Positions 26,851-38,090 of a stretch of 64,000 nucleotides of DNA are shown here, piece by piece; position 1 is the first letter of the stretch, and every line of letters starts with the position of its first letter. This DNA comes from Rutidosis leptorrhynchoides (Eukaryota > Streptophyta > Magnoliopsida > Asterales > Asteraceae): assembly GCF_046630445.1 (NCBI RefSeq), contig NC_092340.1, positions 19,508,001 through 19,572,000 on the forward strand, in the 5' to 3' direction. The translations under genes and the position numbers were made by a program. The notes beneath the pieces are model-generated. The model searched no databases. It saw only the letters and a list, made by a program, of their open reading frames with translations, and was not told the DNA's origin.

Positions 26851-26863
26851 AACGGGTAGGTAC
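26828..26863 (+). other. RT-B polypurine tract and adjacent hairpin
   Basis: AACGGGTAGGTAC (26851-26863) directly precedes the 3' LTR. Just before it AAACTTCG and CGAAATTT (26828-26846) form the hairpin seen in RT-A and RT-C, with one mismatched pair. Confidence 0.8.
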
Positions 26864-27730
26864 TGTGATGACCCGAAAAATTTTGACTTATTTTGAACCA
26901 AATTCTCGATATGATTTAATGTTTCCGAAACGATACGCAAAGTCTGTAAAACTGAATCTCAAAATTTTTGAACTATTCAATTACCCATCGACTGTTCTCG
27001 ACGATTCGCGAACAATTATATGTAAAAAGATACATATATACACTATAACTTGAAAGCGTAACAAAGTATTAATTGTATGATACTGTGCATAAAACTTATT
27101 GGTTTAAATATCTATTTGAATATATATGATAAGTTGGAATTGTAATTGTATGAATAACTTGCGATGTGTATTTAAAACGTGTTTATGAATATTAACTTGG
27201 TTATTAAACGTTTTGATTTAAAACAATATTATTAAATATACTTTGATAGATAACGAGACGATGATTTATAGAAGTAAATGACCAAAACACTCGAATGTAT
27301 ATGTTATATTTCGAGTGATATAGTTTATGGATAGTTAAGTCTATATTTTGACAAATGTACGAGTCACGAAAGGTAAAGTGCCAGTTTTCTCAGTGTACGA
27401 AAGGACGTTCGAAAAACCGGAACCAGGACATAAGTCGAGTGACGACGTACGACTTATCGAAACAAAAATTACAAGTCAAGTAGACAAGAGAATATAATAT
27501 ATTATATAATTAATTAATTTAAATTATATATATAATATATATTATATTTAATTATGTCGACAAGCAAAACAACAAAAAAATTGTGAGCTGGATTTTGGGG
27601 CCATGAGATCGCATGGGAAATAGGCATATAACCCATGCGATCGCATGGGGTCAGATTTCAGGAAAGGTCTATAAATTGAATTCGTTTTTGCTCAATTACA
27701 CATACACATATCCTCACATCCCTCTACTCT

Positions 27731-27826
<96 letters not shown>

Positions 27827-28091
27827 AATTAATATTATACATAAAATACTACGACGAGGTCATGAGCGTGTCACTTCAAAACAAGCTTTTCGAACGGGAT
27901 AGAGCTAAGGAAATTATGGGTTATAGCTATGGAGGTTATGGGTAATATTCGTGGGTATTATTTGCAAGTCAAACCTAGTGTTTATCATCTCTGTTGCGTC
28001 TACGTACTTTCCTGCAATATTGAATCACAATATTGATACGTGAGCATTCATATCTTATCTTTTATATATTAATAGTGTATACATGTCTAGT
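26864..28091 (+). repeat. RT-B 3' LTR, first part
   Basis: Starts TGTGATGACCC and matches the 5' LTR from 20224 with few differences, apart from a longer (TA)n tract (27734-27822). It stops at the CTAGT copy 28087-28091 where RT-C is inserted, and resumes at 39693. Confidence 0.95.
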
Positions 28092-29157
28092 TGTAACGAC
28101 CCGTCAAAATCGCTATTGACGCGGCACGTTAATCATTGATTCCACAGTGAGGTTTGACCTCTATATGATACGTTTTGATAAAATATTGCATTCATTAAAA
28201 TAAGTGACTTTCTAAACATAGAAAGTCATAAACATGTGGGCAAGTGCTTAGGTATAAGCAAAACCCCGAAATACATAAGTCTTTAATTTACAGGTTGACA
28301 TCACAGTCCAATTATTTATTACACAACGCAGTTTTATTTTGAATGCAATAAACTTTGTACAAAGCATGAGAGACTCCATGCAGGCAACAAGCACATCACA
28401 GCGGAAGCATTCTAAGGACCTGAGAATAAAACATGCTAAAAAGTCAACACGAATGTTGGTGAGTTATAGGTTTAATTGCTCGAGTCATAAATATATATAA
28501 AGATAGACCACAAAATTTCATCAAAAGTTTATCAATAGATTCTACGTAACAGAGCACCCTGGTAACTAAACTTAACGCTATAGTGATAATTACCCCATTC
28601 GTTTTAATACACGCAAACCAACGTGTCTTAAACTCAAATAACATACGTCCGTTAAAAGGCTAGCGCTCTAGCTCGGACGGGGATGTCAAGCCCTATGGAT
28701 CCATATACAATTATTCGCGCCCACCAGTCCATATCCTATGTACTGGCAGCTACTAGTTACCAAAGCTAAGGGATTTTCGGTTTAACTCAGTGTAGAATTT
28801 AGTATGTACTTGTGTCTTATCGCGTTTAAAATAAATTGCATGTATTCTCAGCCCAAAAATATTTAAAGTATTTAACAAGGGAGACTATAACTCACAGTTC
28901 AATATTGCGATTCAATATTGTAGGCAAATTGCGTAGACGTAATGATGGTAGACGACTGTATGGTTGGTCTTGGATTCAAGAACAATACCCCGAACAATAC
29001 ACAATATTTCCTTATTTTAAAACGGTTTGAAACCCGAATTAAAAATACCCTCGAATATATTTTATTATTATTAAACTTAAAATTAAAATTATAATTATAA
29101 TTATAAAATTTACGTACAGATATAATTTATGAAAAATTTCATCGAGCAAAACTGACC

Positions 29158-29235
29158 TTTTATAGTACTTTTCGATTTACTGTAGCTCATGCGATCGCAT
29201 GAGTTTTCAGTGTTTTTGCCATGCGATCGCATGGC
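29158..29235 (-). promoter_or_regulatory. RT-C LTR promoter: paired palindromes plus TATA
   Basis: Palindromes GCCATGCGATCGCATGGC (29218-29235, distal) and CTCATGCGATCGCATGAG (29186-29203, proximal) are 32 bp apart by centre. TATAAAA (29158-29164) begins 30.5 bp from the proximal centre. The two copies have different outer arms but both are perfect 18-bp dyads. The same arrangement is at 39164-39241 in the 5' LTR. Confidence 0.8.
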
Positions 29236-29281
29236 CGCCTTTTCTGTTTCTGTTTGCTAGTTCGTCGACATCAAATAGTGT

Positions 29282-29500
29282 GTTACTGTAGCAAATAGTG
29301 TTTCACTGTAGCAAATAGTGTTACTGTAGCAAATAGTGTTTTACTGTAGCAAATAGTGTTTTACTGTAGCAAATAGTGTTTACTGTAGCAAATCACTGTA
29401 GCAAACTCGTTTTCACTGTAGCACTGTAGCAAAATACGGTTTCACTTTAGCAAATTAATTTTTACTGTAGCAAATAGGGTTTTACTGTAGGAAAGTCGTT
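29282..29500 (-). repeat. CTGTAGCA array in the RT-C LTR
   Basis: About ten copies of ACTGTAGCAAA, mostly spaced 17-20 bp by AATAGTGTTTT-like linkers, lie just upstream of the palindromes in element orientation. The 5' LTR copy (39288-39500) differs in repeat number and linkers, so the array is actively changing. Confidence 0.8.
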
Positions 29501-29612
29501 TTTACTTGTATATATATATATATATATACATACATATAATTGTTCATGAATCGTCGAGAGTAGTCATAGGTAATTGTATATATGAAACAGTTCTAAAATT
29601 TTGAGACTCAAT

Positions 29613-31831
29613 CTAACAGACTTTGTTTAACGTGTTAAAATAATAAATCGTATAGAGAATTGGTTTAAATAAGTCAAAAAATTTCGGGTCATCACAGTAC
29701 CTCCCCGTTAAAGAAAATTTCGTCCCGAAATTTTGAGTAGTACCTGTTTCATGAGCGATATCAGTGAACAAATGTGGATACTTTTGCTTCATTTGATCTT
29801 CACGTTCCCAAGTAAACTCGGGTCCTCGTCTTGCGTTCCAATGAACTCTAACTATCGGTATTTTGCTTTGTTTTAATTGTTTGACCTCACGGTCCATGAT
29901 TTCAACAGGTTCTTCGACAAAATGGAGTTTATCATTAATTCGTATTTCGTCAAGAGGAATTATGACATCCTCTTCAGCTAAACATTTCTTCAAATTTGAC
30001 ACGTGAAATGTGTCGTGAACACTACTAAGTTCTTGCGGTAGCTTTAATCGATAAGCAACTGCTCCAATTCTTTCGGTGATTTCAAAGGGTCCTACATACC
30101 TAGGACTTAGCTTTCCTCGTTTACCGAATCGTACAACGCCTTTCCAGGGTGACACTTTCAACATGACTTTGTCGCCCACTTGAAATTCTAGCGGTTTTCT
30201 TCTTACATCAGCATAAATCTTTTGGCGACTCATGGCCGTTTTCAATCGCTGTTGTATTTGAATGATCTTTTCGGTGGTTTCGTGAATAATTTCTGGTCCA
30301 GTAAGTTGTCTTTCTCCTACTTCACTCCAACAGATAGGAGATCTGCACTTTCTACCGTAAAGTGCTTCAAATGGTGCTGCGTTGATGCTCGTATGATAGC
30401 TGTTATTGTATGAAAATTCTGCCAACGGTAAGTGTCGATCCCAACTGGTTCCAAAGTCAATCACGCATGCCCGTAACATGTCTTCCAATGTTTGTATTGT
30501 TCTTTCACTTTGACCATCTGTCTGTGGGTGATAAGCGGTGCTCATATCTAATCGAGTTCCCAATGCTTTTTGTAATGATTGCCAAAAACGTGATGTGAAT
30601 CGGGTGTCGCGATCAGATATGATGGAGATGGGTACACCATGCCTAGAAACTACTTCCTTCAAATATAGGCGTGCTAATTTCTCCATACTGTCTGTCTTCT
30701 TTATTGGTAGGAAGTGAGCTGATTTAGTTAGACGATCAACTATCACCCAAATAGTATCATGACTACTTGCAGTCCTTGGCAATTTCGTAATGAAATCCAT
30801 GGTTATTCTTTCCCATTTCCACTGCAGAATTTCTGGTTGTTGCAGTAATCCTGACGGCTTTTGGTGCTCAGCTTTAACCTTTGCACACGTCAAACATTTG
30901 CTTACATAAGTAGCAATTTCTGTCTTCATATTAGGCCACCAATAGAACTTCTTGAGATCGTGGTACATTTTCCCATTTCCTGGGTGAATTGAGTACCTCG
31001 TTTTGTGTGCTTCATCTAGTACTAGTTGCCTTAGGTTACCATGTCTTGGTACCCATATCCTACCAGCAAAATACAGGGTTCCATCGGCTTTTACTTCAAG
31101 TTGTTTTTCTAACCCTTTGCTCATTTCACCTTTTTCGTTTTCTTCTTTTAAAGCTTCTAACTGTGCTGCTTGAATTTGCTTTGTGAGATCAGTACGAATT
31201 GTAATATTCAAAGCTCGGACCCTAAGAGGTTTTACTCTTTCTTTTCGACTTAGGGCATTAGCTACAACATTAGCTTTTCCGGGGTGGTAACGGATTTCAC
31301 AATCGTAATTGTTTAACAACTCTACCCAGCGACGTTGCCTCATATTGAGTTGTTTTTGATCAAAAATATGCTGAAGACTCTTATGGTCGGTGTACACTGT
31401 ACACTTGGTGCCATATAGATAGTGTCTCCATATTTTGAGTGCAAAAACTACTGCTCCAAGTTCCAAATCGTGCGTCGTATAGTTCTTTTCATGAATTTTT
31501 AGTTGTCGTGAGGCATATGCGATGACTTTTGTGCGTTGCATTAATACACATCCTAAACCTTGGCGTGAAGCATCACAATAGATCACGAAATCATCATTTC
31601 CTTCCGGTAATGACAAAATGGGTGCAGACGTTAACTTCTTCTTTAATAACTGGAATGAGGATTCCTGTTCCGTGGACAAATCATACTTCTTTCCCTTTTG
31701 AGTCAATGCAGTTAAGGGTTTGGCGATTCTAGAGAAATCTTGAATGAATCTTCGGTAGTAACCAGCAAGACCTAAGAATTGGCGAATTTGTGTTGGAGTC
31801 TTCGGGGTTTCCCATTTACTAATGGCTTCGA
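29613..31831 (-). CDS. RT-C pol, downstream part: RNase H, integrase, chromodomain
   Basis: About 739 element-coded residues continuing the frame of 34428-36761, split from it by solo-1 at a TTCGA duplication. It begins in the reverse transcriptase thumb ([12 protein letters not shown]). RNase H has its first three acidic residues (D in VIYCDAS, E in HDLELGA, D in YTDHKS), but the fourth is changed: VVANALSRK instead of VADALSRK (AAT at 31257-31259). The integrase has the HHCC module and DDE triad with 35-residue spacing between the second D and E (SDRD ... GQSERT), then GPY/F ([10 protein letters not shown]) and a chromodomain ([14 protein letters not shown]). The stop lies inside the 3' LTR at 29613-29615, so the polypurine tract is translated as LTGRYC. 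Apart from the insertion and the RNase H change it looks intact. Confidence 0.92.
29697..29734 (-). other. RT-C polypurine tract and hairpin
   Basis: AACGGGGAGGTAC on the minus strand (29697-29709) precedes the 3' LTR. AAAATTTCG and CGAAATTTT with a 3-base loop (29714-29734) form a perfect hairpin. Compared with RT-A one pair changed on both arms. Both lie within the pol frame. Confidence 0.85.
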
Positions 31832-33269
31832 TGTGACGATCGCTCCAAATCCATATGGACGAACACGTCATTCATTGATTTCATTGCGAGGTATTTGACC
31901 TCTATGTGATACATTTTGTAACATTGTATTCGTTTGAAAAGGTATTTCATAAATGAATATATAAATTCCAGGTTTTTAACATCTGATGATTTCTACGTAT
32001 AGACAATCACCATTTAATGGTTTACAATAATACATCTGTTGACAATACAGTCAAAATAAGATACATGGTAATGGTTTGGTGAATGCAAGTTTCTTGTATA
32101 TAGCATGTATGACTCCAAGCACATATCTTGTATCACGTATAAGCAAACAGCGGAAGACTTCTAGAATCCTGAGAATAAACATGCTTCAAGTGTCAACACA
32201 AAGGTTGGTGAGTTCATAGTTTTAATATTACACATAATCCGTATATCAATGTGGATTACAAAAGTTCAGTTGTTTTATTTAAAACGTTATCAATAGGTTT
32301 TACATAAAAGGTGGATCACAAGATTTCAGTTGTTTCATCTGAAACGTTTATCAATAGGTTTTACATAGAAGGTGAATCACAAGATTTCAGTTGTTTCATC
32401 CGAAACGTTTATCAATCAGTTCTACAAAATTGAGCACCCTGGTAACTAAACTTTAACGTTTATATAATTTGTACCCTTTGTATAATCATCTTAATAATAC
32501 ACGCAAACCAACGTGTACGCTTCTCAAATAGCATACGTCCGTTAAAAGGCTAGCGCTCTAGCTCGGACGGGGATGTCAAGCCCTATGGATCCATATATAA
32601 CTACTCGCGCCCACCAGTTCTTATAACTGGCAGTTACTAGTTACCAAAGCTAAGGGATTTTCGGTTCAAACTCGGTGTAGAATTTAGTATGTACTTGTAT
32701 CCATTGCGTTTAAAATAAAGTGCATTATTCTTAGCCCAAAAATATATATTGCAAAAGTATTTAAAAAGGGAGCAAATGAAACTCACACATATAAATATTG
32801 TATATCGGTTAATAAAGCATTTGCATGTATTCTCAGCCCAAAAATATATATTGCAAAAGCAATTAAAAAGGGATCAATGAAACTCACACAAAATCAGTTT
32901 TAGTATTTGTATCCATTTAGTAAAACAGTTTATAAAACTGTGCATGTATTCTCAGCCCAAAAATATAGTTTGAAAAAGGGATCATATGAAACTCACAGTT
33001 AAATATTGATATACAATATTGTAGGAAAGCACGTAGACGCATTGGAGATAATAAGTACGAGGTTTGATTCACAAAAATACCCCCGAATATTACCCATAAC
33101 CTCCTTGGCAATAACCCATATTTTCCTTAGCTCTAGCTTTCTCGGAAACTCGTTTTGAAAAATTACTTGGACAGCACTCCGTCGTAATATTTTATGTACA
33201 TTATTATTTTTGTATCGCAAAAATAATAACACTAATAATAAAAATAATAAGATTAATAATAATCTTATT

Positions 33270-33306
<37 letters not shown>

Positions 33307-33369
33307 TAAATAAATACGGAGTAAAAATAATATATATGTGTGTGTGATTTATCTGGCCAAAACTCGAGA

Positions 33370-33445
33370 ATTTATAGCACTTGGCCTGAAATTTGGAGTC
33401 ATGCGACTCGCATGGAAATGGCCTTCTGGCCATGCGACTCGCATG
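33370..33445 (-). promoter_or_regulatory. solo-1 promoter: paired palindromes plus TATA
   Basis: CATGCGACTCGCATG at 33400-33414 and 33431-33445 are odd-length palindromes with centres 31 bp apart. TATAAAT (33370-33376) begins 31 bp from the proximal centre. The core is GCGA-C-TCGC, one base longer than in RT-B and RT-C. Confidence 0.8.
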
Positions 33446-33825
33446 AGGACCAGGGACAGCTCACATTGTTTTGGCTCCTAGCTTGTCGACATAATATAAA
33501 ATAAATATAAATATATAAATAATTAATATAATTATTTATATATTATATTTTATTCTTGTGCATAGTAGACTAGATATTTTTGGTCCGTTGCGTCGGGCGT
33601 TTCTTCTTGACTCGGGTCCCGGTTCCGGTTTCTCGAATGTCCTTTCGTACGCTGAGAAAACTTGCATTTTACATTTCGTGACTCGTACCTTTGTTAAAAT
33701 ATAGCCTTAAATTATTCCTAAACTATACCACTCAAAGTATATCTTAAACTTTCGAGTATTTTGGTCATTTACTTCTATAAATCATCGTCTCGCTATTTGC
33801 TAAAATACATTTTTAAAATAGTGTT

Positions 33826-33972
33826 TTACTGTAGCAAAGTTACTGTAGCAAAGTCAATTTTTACTGTAGCAATTCACTGTAGCAAAGTCAATTTCACTGT
33901 AGCAAATAGTGATTTTCGAAAACACTGTAGCATTTTGAGTAATGTGGCAATTTGAAAACACTGTAGCAAATT
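33826..33972 (-). repeat. CTGTAGCA array in solo-1
   Basis: Seven copies of ACTGTAGCA with linkers such as AAGTCAATTTTT, plus one mutated copy. The linkers match those in solo-2 and solo-3 and differ from RT-C. Confidence 0.8.
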
Positions 33973-34427
33973 AGTGTTTAACTGGTTCATCTTAAACGCT
34001 TTAGTTAACTTATCTAAATATCAATTGAATCAATAAACGAATGTTACTATCGTTTATTATATATATGTATATATCTTTTTAATATACATAAATCAGTTTT
34101 TAAATACACATTGGACGTTATTTATAAATAAATTTTAATAATAAATATTTCAACTTATCATATACATTCAAATAGATATTTAAACCAATAAGTTTAATGT
34201 ACGGTATCAAACAATTAATACATTGTTACCTTTTCATGTTATAGTATATATGTATCTTTTTACATATAATTGTTCGCGAATCGTCGAAAACAACCGAAGG
34301 TATTTAAATATATAAAAGTAATTCAAAAATTTTGAGATTCAGTTTTACAGACTTTGCTTATCGTGTCGGAAATGTTAATCATACAAAGATTAAGTTTAAA
34401 TTTAGTCGAAATTTCTGGGTCATCACA

Positions 34428-36761
34428 TTCGATCTTGGCGGGGTCAACTTTAATTCCATGTTTACTGACAACATGGCCCAAAAATTGTACTTCTTGTAAC
34501 CAGAAATCACACTTCGAAAATTTTGCGTACAATTCTTCTTTCTTGAGTATCTCCAGTACCAGTCTTAAGTGTTGCTCATGTTCTTCCTTGTTCTTCGAGT
34601 AAATCAATATGTCGTCGATAAAAACAATGACAAATTTTTCTAAATACGGTCTACAGATGCGATTCATTAGATCCATGAATACTGCTGGAGCATTAGTTAA
34701 TCCAAAAGGCATGACTAGAAACTCATAGTGACCGTAACGGGTTCTGAACGCGGTTTTAGGAACATCTTCTTCCTTCACTCTCAGTTGATGATATCCGGAG
34801 CGTAGATCAATCTTAGAATAAACACTTGATCCTTGCAATTGATCAAACAAATCATCAATCCTCGGTAATGGGTACCGATTCTTGATCGTTAATTTATTTA
34901 ATTCTCGGTAATCTATGCACATTCTCATAGATCCATCCTTCTTCTTGACGAACAGAATAGGAGCACCCCAAGGTGAAAAACTAGGACGAATAAATCCACG
35001 GTCCGATAATTCTTGCAACTGGTCTTGTAATTCTTGCATTTCTGAAGGTGCAAGTCTATATGGAGATCGGGCTACAGGTGCAGCTCCTGGTATGAGATCA
35101 ATCTGGAATTCTACACATCTGTGTGGAGGTAGCCCCGGTAATTCTTCTGGAAATACTCCGGGATATTCTCTTACAACCGGCATGTCATTAATGCTTCTTT
35201 CTTCAGTATCGATCTTCTTTACGTGTGCCAGAATAGCATAACAACCTTTTCTTATAAGTTTCTGGGCCTTCATACAGCTGATAAAGTTCAGCTTTGAGTT
35301 GCTCTTCTCCCCATAAATCATTAATGACGTTTCATCCTTACGAGGGATGCGGATTGCTTTCTCAGCGCAAACAACTTCCGCTCTTGTTTTGGACATCCAG
35401 TCCATGCCAACGATTACGTCAAAACTTCCTAGTTCTACGGGTATCAAATCGATTTTGAAGGTTTCACCAGCGAGATTCATTTCGCAACCATGGCAAATTT
35501 TATCGGCTTTTATCAGTTTACCATTAGCTAATTCAATAGTATATTTATCGTCTAGAGGTAATGATGCACATTTTAGTTTAAAACTAAAGTCTTTACACAT
35601 ATAACTTCTATCAGCACCCGTATCAAACATAATAGAAGCTAGTTGATTATTAACGGTAAACGTACCCGTGACAAGATTAGGATCCTCACGTGCTTTACTG
35701 GCACTAACATTAAATGCCCTCCCACGTGCGGGTTCTTTGTTCTTCTCCTTATCAGGGCATTGATTTATAAAGTGACCAGACTTCCCGCATCCAAAACATT
35801 TCTTGACATCGGTCAGTTTTGTCTTTACTTCAGAAACGGTGGCATAACAATCTTTCGCCACATGTCCTTTCTTGTTGCACTTATCACAGACCACTTGACA
35901 ATAACCTGCATGATGTGTGTAACATCTTTTACAGAACGAATGGGGTCCCTTATAGTTTGGACTTGCAGTTGCCCCATCTTGTTTACCTTTAAAAGTTTCT
36001 TGTTTCTTCAGGTGAGTACTTTTGCCCTTATAGTCTTCCCATTTCCTCTTTCCTTCGGTTGTCTTGACTTCGGTAATTGGTGCCTTAATCGAACTCTCTG
36101 TGATCTGGTCCATGAGTTGGTGTGCCATTGTCATGGCTTCCTGCATCGTATTCGGTTTGGACGATGTAACATTTCCTTTGATATTGATCGATAAACCGTC
36201 AATATACATTTCTATCTTTCGTTTCTCATTTGGCACCAATTCGGGACACAACAAGGCTAGTTCCATGAAACGCTTTTCATAGTTATTGAGATTCGCGCCG
36301 ATAACCTTCAGATTACGTAACTCAGATTCCATTTTTCTGATCTCGTTTCGAGGACAGTACTCCTCGATTAGCATCTTTTTCAGTTCTTCCCAAGAGATAT
36401 CATATGCCGTATCTATTCCTTCTGCTTTAGCATAATTGTTCCACCAAGTAAGTGCACCATCTTGCAACGTGCACGAAGCATACTTTGACTTGTCTCCATT
36501 CGCACAATTACTGATTTTGAAAACGGACTCCATCTTTTCAAACCATCGGGTTAGACCGACTGGTCCCTCAGTTCCACTAAACGTCTGTGGTTTGCATCCT
36601 TGAAAAGTTTTGTATGAGCATCCGTTTCGTGAATTTGTGTTTACGGCTGCTGCTTTGGCTGCTGCTTCAGCTGTTGCTTTTGCTGCTTCGGTTGCAGCAA
36701 TTCTTTCATTCACACGTTTCTCGACTAGTTGCTCAAACTCAGCATCCGACATTTGAGACAT
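34428..36761 (-). CDS. RT-C gag, protease and reverse transcriptase (upstream part)
   Basis: An open frame of 778 element-coded residues with no internal stop. It starts [20 protein letters not shown], an Ala-rich helical N-terminus unlike the Asn run of RT-A. Gag capsid covers about 50-230. CCHC knuckles are at 292-305 and 322-335, preceded by a CxxC..HxxxC remnant at about 277-288. Protease DTGA is at 380-383. The reverse transcriptase has [14 protein letters not shown] and catalytic FIDD at 715-718. Gag and pol share one frame without stop or frameshift, as in many Tekay elements. The frame is cut after DPAKIE by solo-1 and continues at 31831. The Met start is the first after the leader. 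Confidence 0.93.
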
Positions 36762-37208
36762 GTTTCTTCAATAAACACAACAGATATAATTTAATCATAT
36801 AGAATATTATAGGTAAAATGAGTTGTCAATAGTTAATCGTAGCATATTAATAATATGAACCGATTATTATAAAAGCCTTTTCTTCTTATTAGCATTTTAT
36901 AATTATTTCTAGGGTATTACATACCCGTTAAGTTCATACATAATAGCTAGTACAAGGAATTAACTACTAAAATCCTAATAATATTCTACTATAAAAATTA
37001 TAGCGAGTTACTACATTATTATGTAATAATAATAATAAGAAGTAGTAATAATACAAATAATCATTCCATGCATTTATTATTAATAAACCAAAATAATACA
37101 ATACCATACAATACTGATATTTTACATATGCTTATTTTACATAACAAGATAGAGTAGCACACATAAGCAATAAAATAGCGCATGGAAGATTTATGGTTGC
37201 GAGGTCGT

Positions 37209-37895
37209 TTATTCAGAACTATCAGAAACTTCTTCCCATTTGGTTCTCTCTGCCAATTGTTTGTGTGCACATGGTCCGACAGACATTCTGGCAGTGTATT
37301 TTATTTTTGGTTGGGGTTTTGAGGTACCCGTTACCTCAGTGGGTTTAATACAATAAGGGTGATTACGGATCGAATGGTCATGTTCCTTTTTAATAATTAA
37401 GGACTTTTTATTATTGTGGTTGTTTTTATTATCTATAGCAAGTTGGAATTTCTCCTTAGTGATCTCTTTTATTTCATTAGCGAAATCCTCCTCCTTACTG
37501 ATCTCGTCTGATGACGAACTGTCTGAGTCATGTGTAGGAAAATATGATGACGAACTGCAAGAATATGTACCGGTGGTCATGAACCGAAATCTGCCAGGCG
37601 TAATCGGCACAACCCGCCCGTCGGCGGTATATCTGGACCAATGTCCATATTTGTTTAGAAATGGACGATCCTCGTTTACTCCAGGGATCATGGGTCCATG
37701 CCAACGATACTGTGGCTCCGGAAAACTAAAGCTGGGTGGAGCTGGAACCTCCTCTGGGTTTACCGGGAGTTGAGATTCCCCGGCTAACACAATTTCTTCT
37801 TTAATAGGTATTGGAACGCCCTTTTCAGTTGTGGATATAATAGATTCAGTGTCCGATTCCGAGTCGTACAAAATGATAGGATTAGAGGAAGTCAT
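37209..37895 (-). CDS. RT-C pre-gag ORF, unknown function
   Basis: An intact 228-residue frame between the primer site and gag, 196 bp after the 5' LTR, in element sense. The N-terminus is Ser/Asp-rich (MTSSNPIILYDSESDTES), followed by a Pro-rich part and an aromatic block (YRWHGPMIPG, KYGHWSRYTADGR). A Ser/Asp stretch (THDSDSSSSDEIS) is followed by a Lys/Asn-rich segment and a C-terminus ending EEVSDSSE. No domain is recognised. Being intact in a young element, it is the best candidate of the three pre-gag ORFs for a functional protein. Phospho-acceptor-like SD/SE clusters occur in all three. A host-derived or regulatory role would be a guess. Confidence 0.7.
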   Translation of the reverse strand: MTSSNPIILYDSESDTESIISTTEKGVPIPIKEEIVLAGESQLPVNPEEVPAPPSFSFPEPQYRWHGPMIPGVNEDRPFLNKYGHWSRYTADGRVVPITPGRFRFMTTGTYSCSSSSYFPTHDSDSSSSDEISKEEDFANEIKEITKEKFQLAIDNKNNHNNKKSLIIKKEHDHSIRNHPYCIKPTEVTGTSKPQPKIKYTARMSVGPCAHKQLAERTKWEEVSDSSE

Positions 37896-38000
37896 CTATC
37901 ACATAATTGAAACAACAATTACGTTAGCATATAAATATATCACATATAATGTTTTTGACCAAATAATAAGCAAAAATCAGTAAAAACAGATATGGTCATA

Positions 38001-38088
38001 GTCCAGACTCACTAATGCATCCTAACAATTACCAGTTAAACACACTAATGTAATTTCTGGTTCCCTATGACCTCAAGCTCGGATACCA
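38001..38088 (-). other. RT-C primer binding site and conserved leader block
   Basis: On the minus strand TGGTATCCGAGC (38077-38088) lies two bases after the 5' LTR. It has one mismatch to the initiator tRNA-Met complement used by RT-A, RT-B and RT-D. The block at about 38008-38050 (GTTAGGATGCATTAGTGAG) matches the leader of RT-B and RT-D. Confidence 0.8.
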
Positions 38089-38090
38089 AC

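Larger units (their letters stand above)
28092..29696 (-). repeat. RT-C 3' LTR (left copy)
   Basis: A 1605-bp LTR. On the minus strand it starts TGTGATGACCCGAAA and ends GGGTCGTTACA. It contains the CTGTAGCA array, paired palindromes and a TATA box in that order. Because the element reads leftwards, the pol frame continues 84 bases into this LTR. Confidence 0.95.
31832..34427 (-). repeat. solo-1: solo LTR inserted in RT-C pol
   Basis: A complete 2596-bp LTR with ends TGTGATGACCC and CGATCGTCACA on the minus strand, flanked by TTCGA at 31827-31831 and 34428-34432. No internal sequence is present, so it arose by recombination between the LTRs of a full element. It is the same family as solo-2 and solo-3 and related to RT-B. 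It contains tandem blocks: about three TTTCAGTTGTTTCATC units at 32265-32420 and three CATGTATTCTCAGCCC units between 32820 and 32960. Confidence 0.95.

Noticed and set aside
29282-29500. CRISPR-like array
   Set aside because: Repeats are short and spacers are repetitive and AT-rich; this is a eukaryotic LTR minisatellite.
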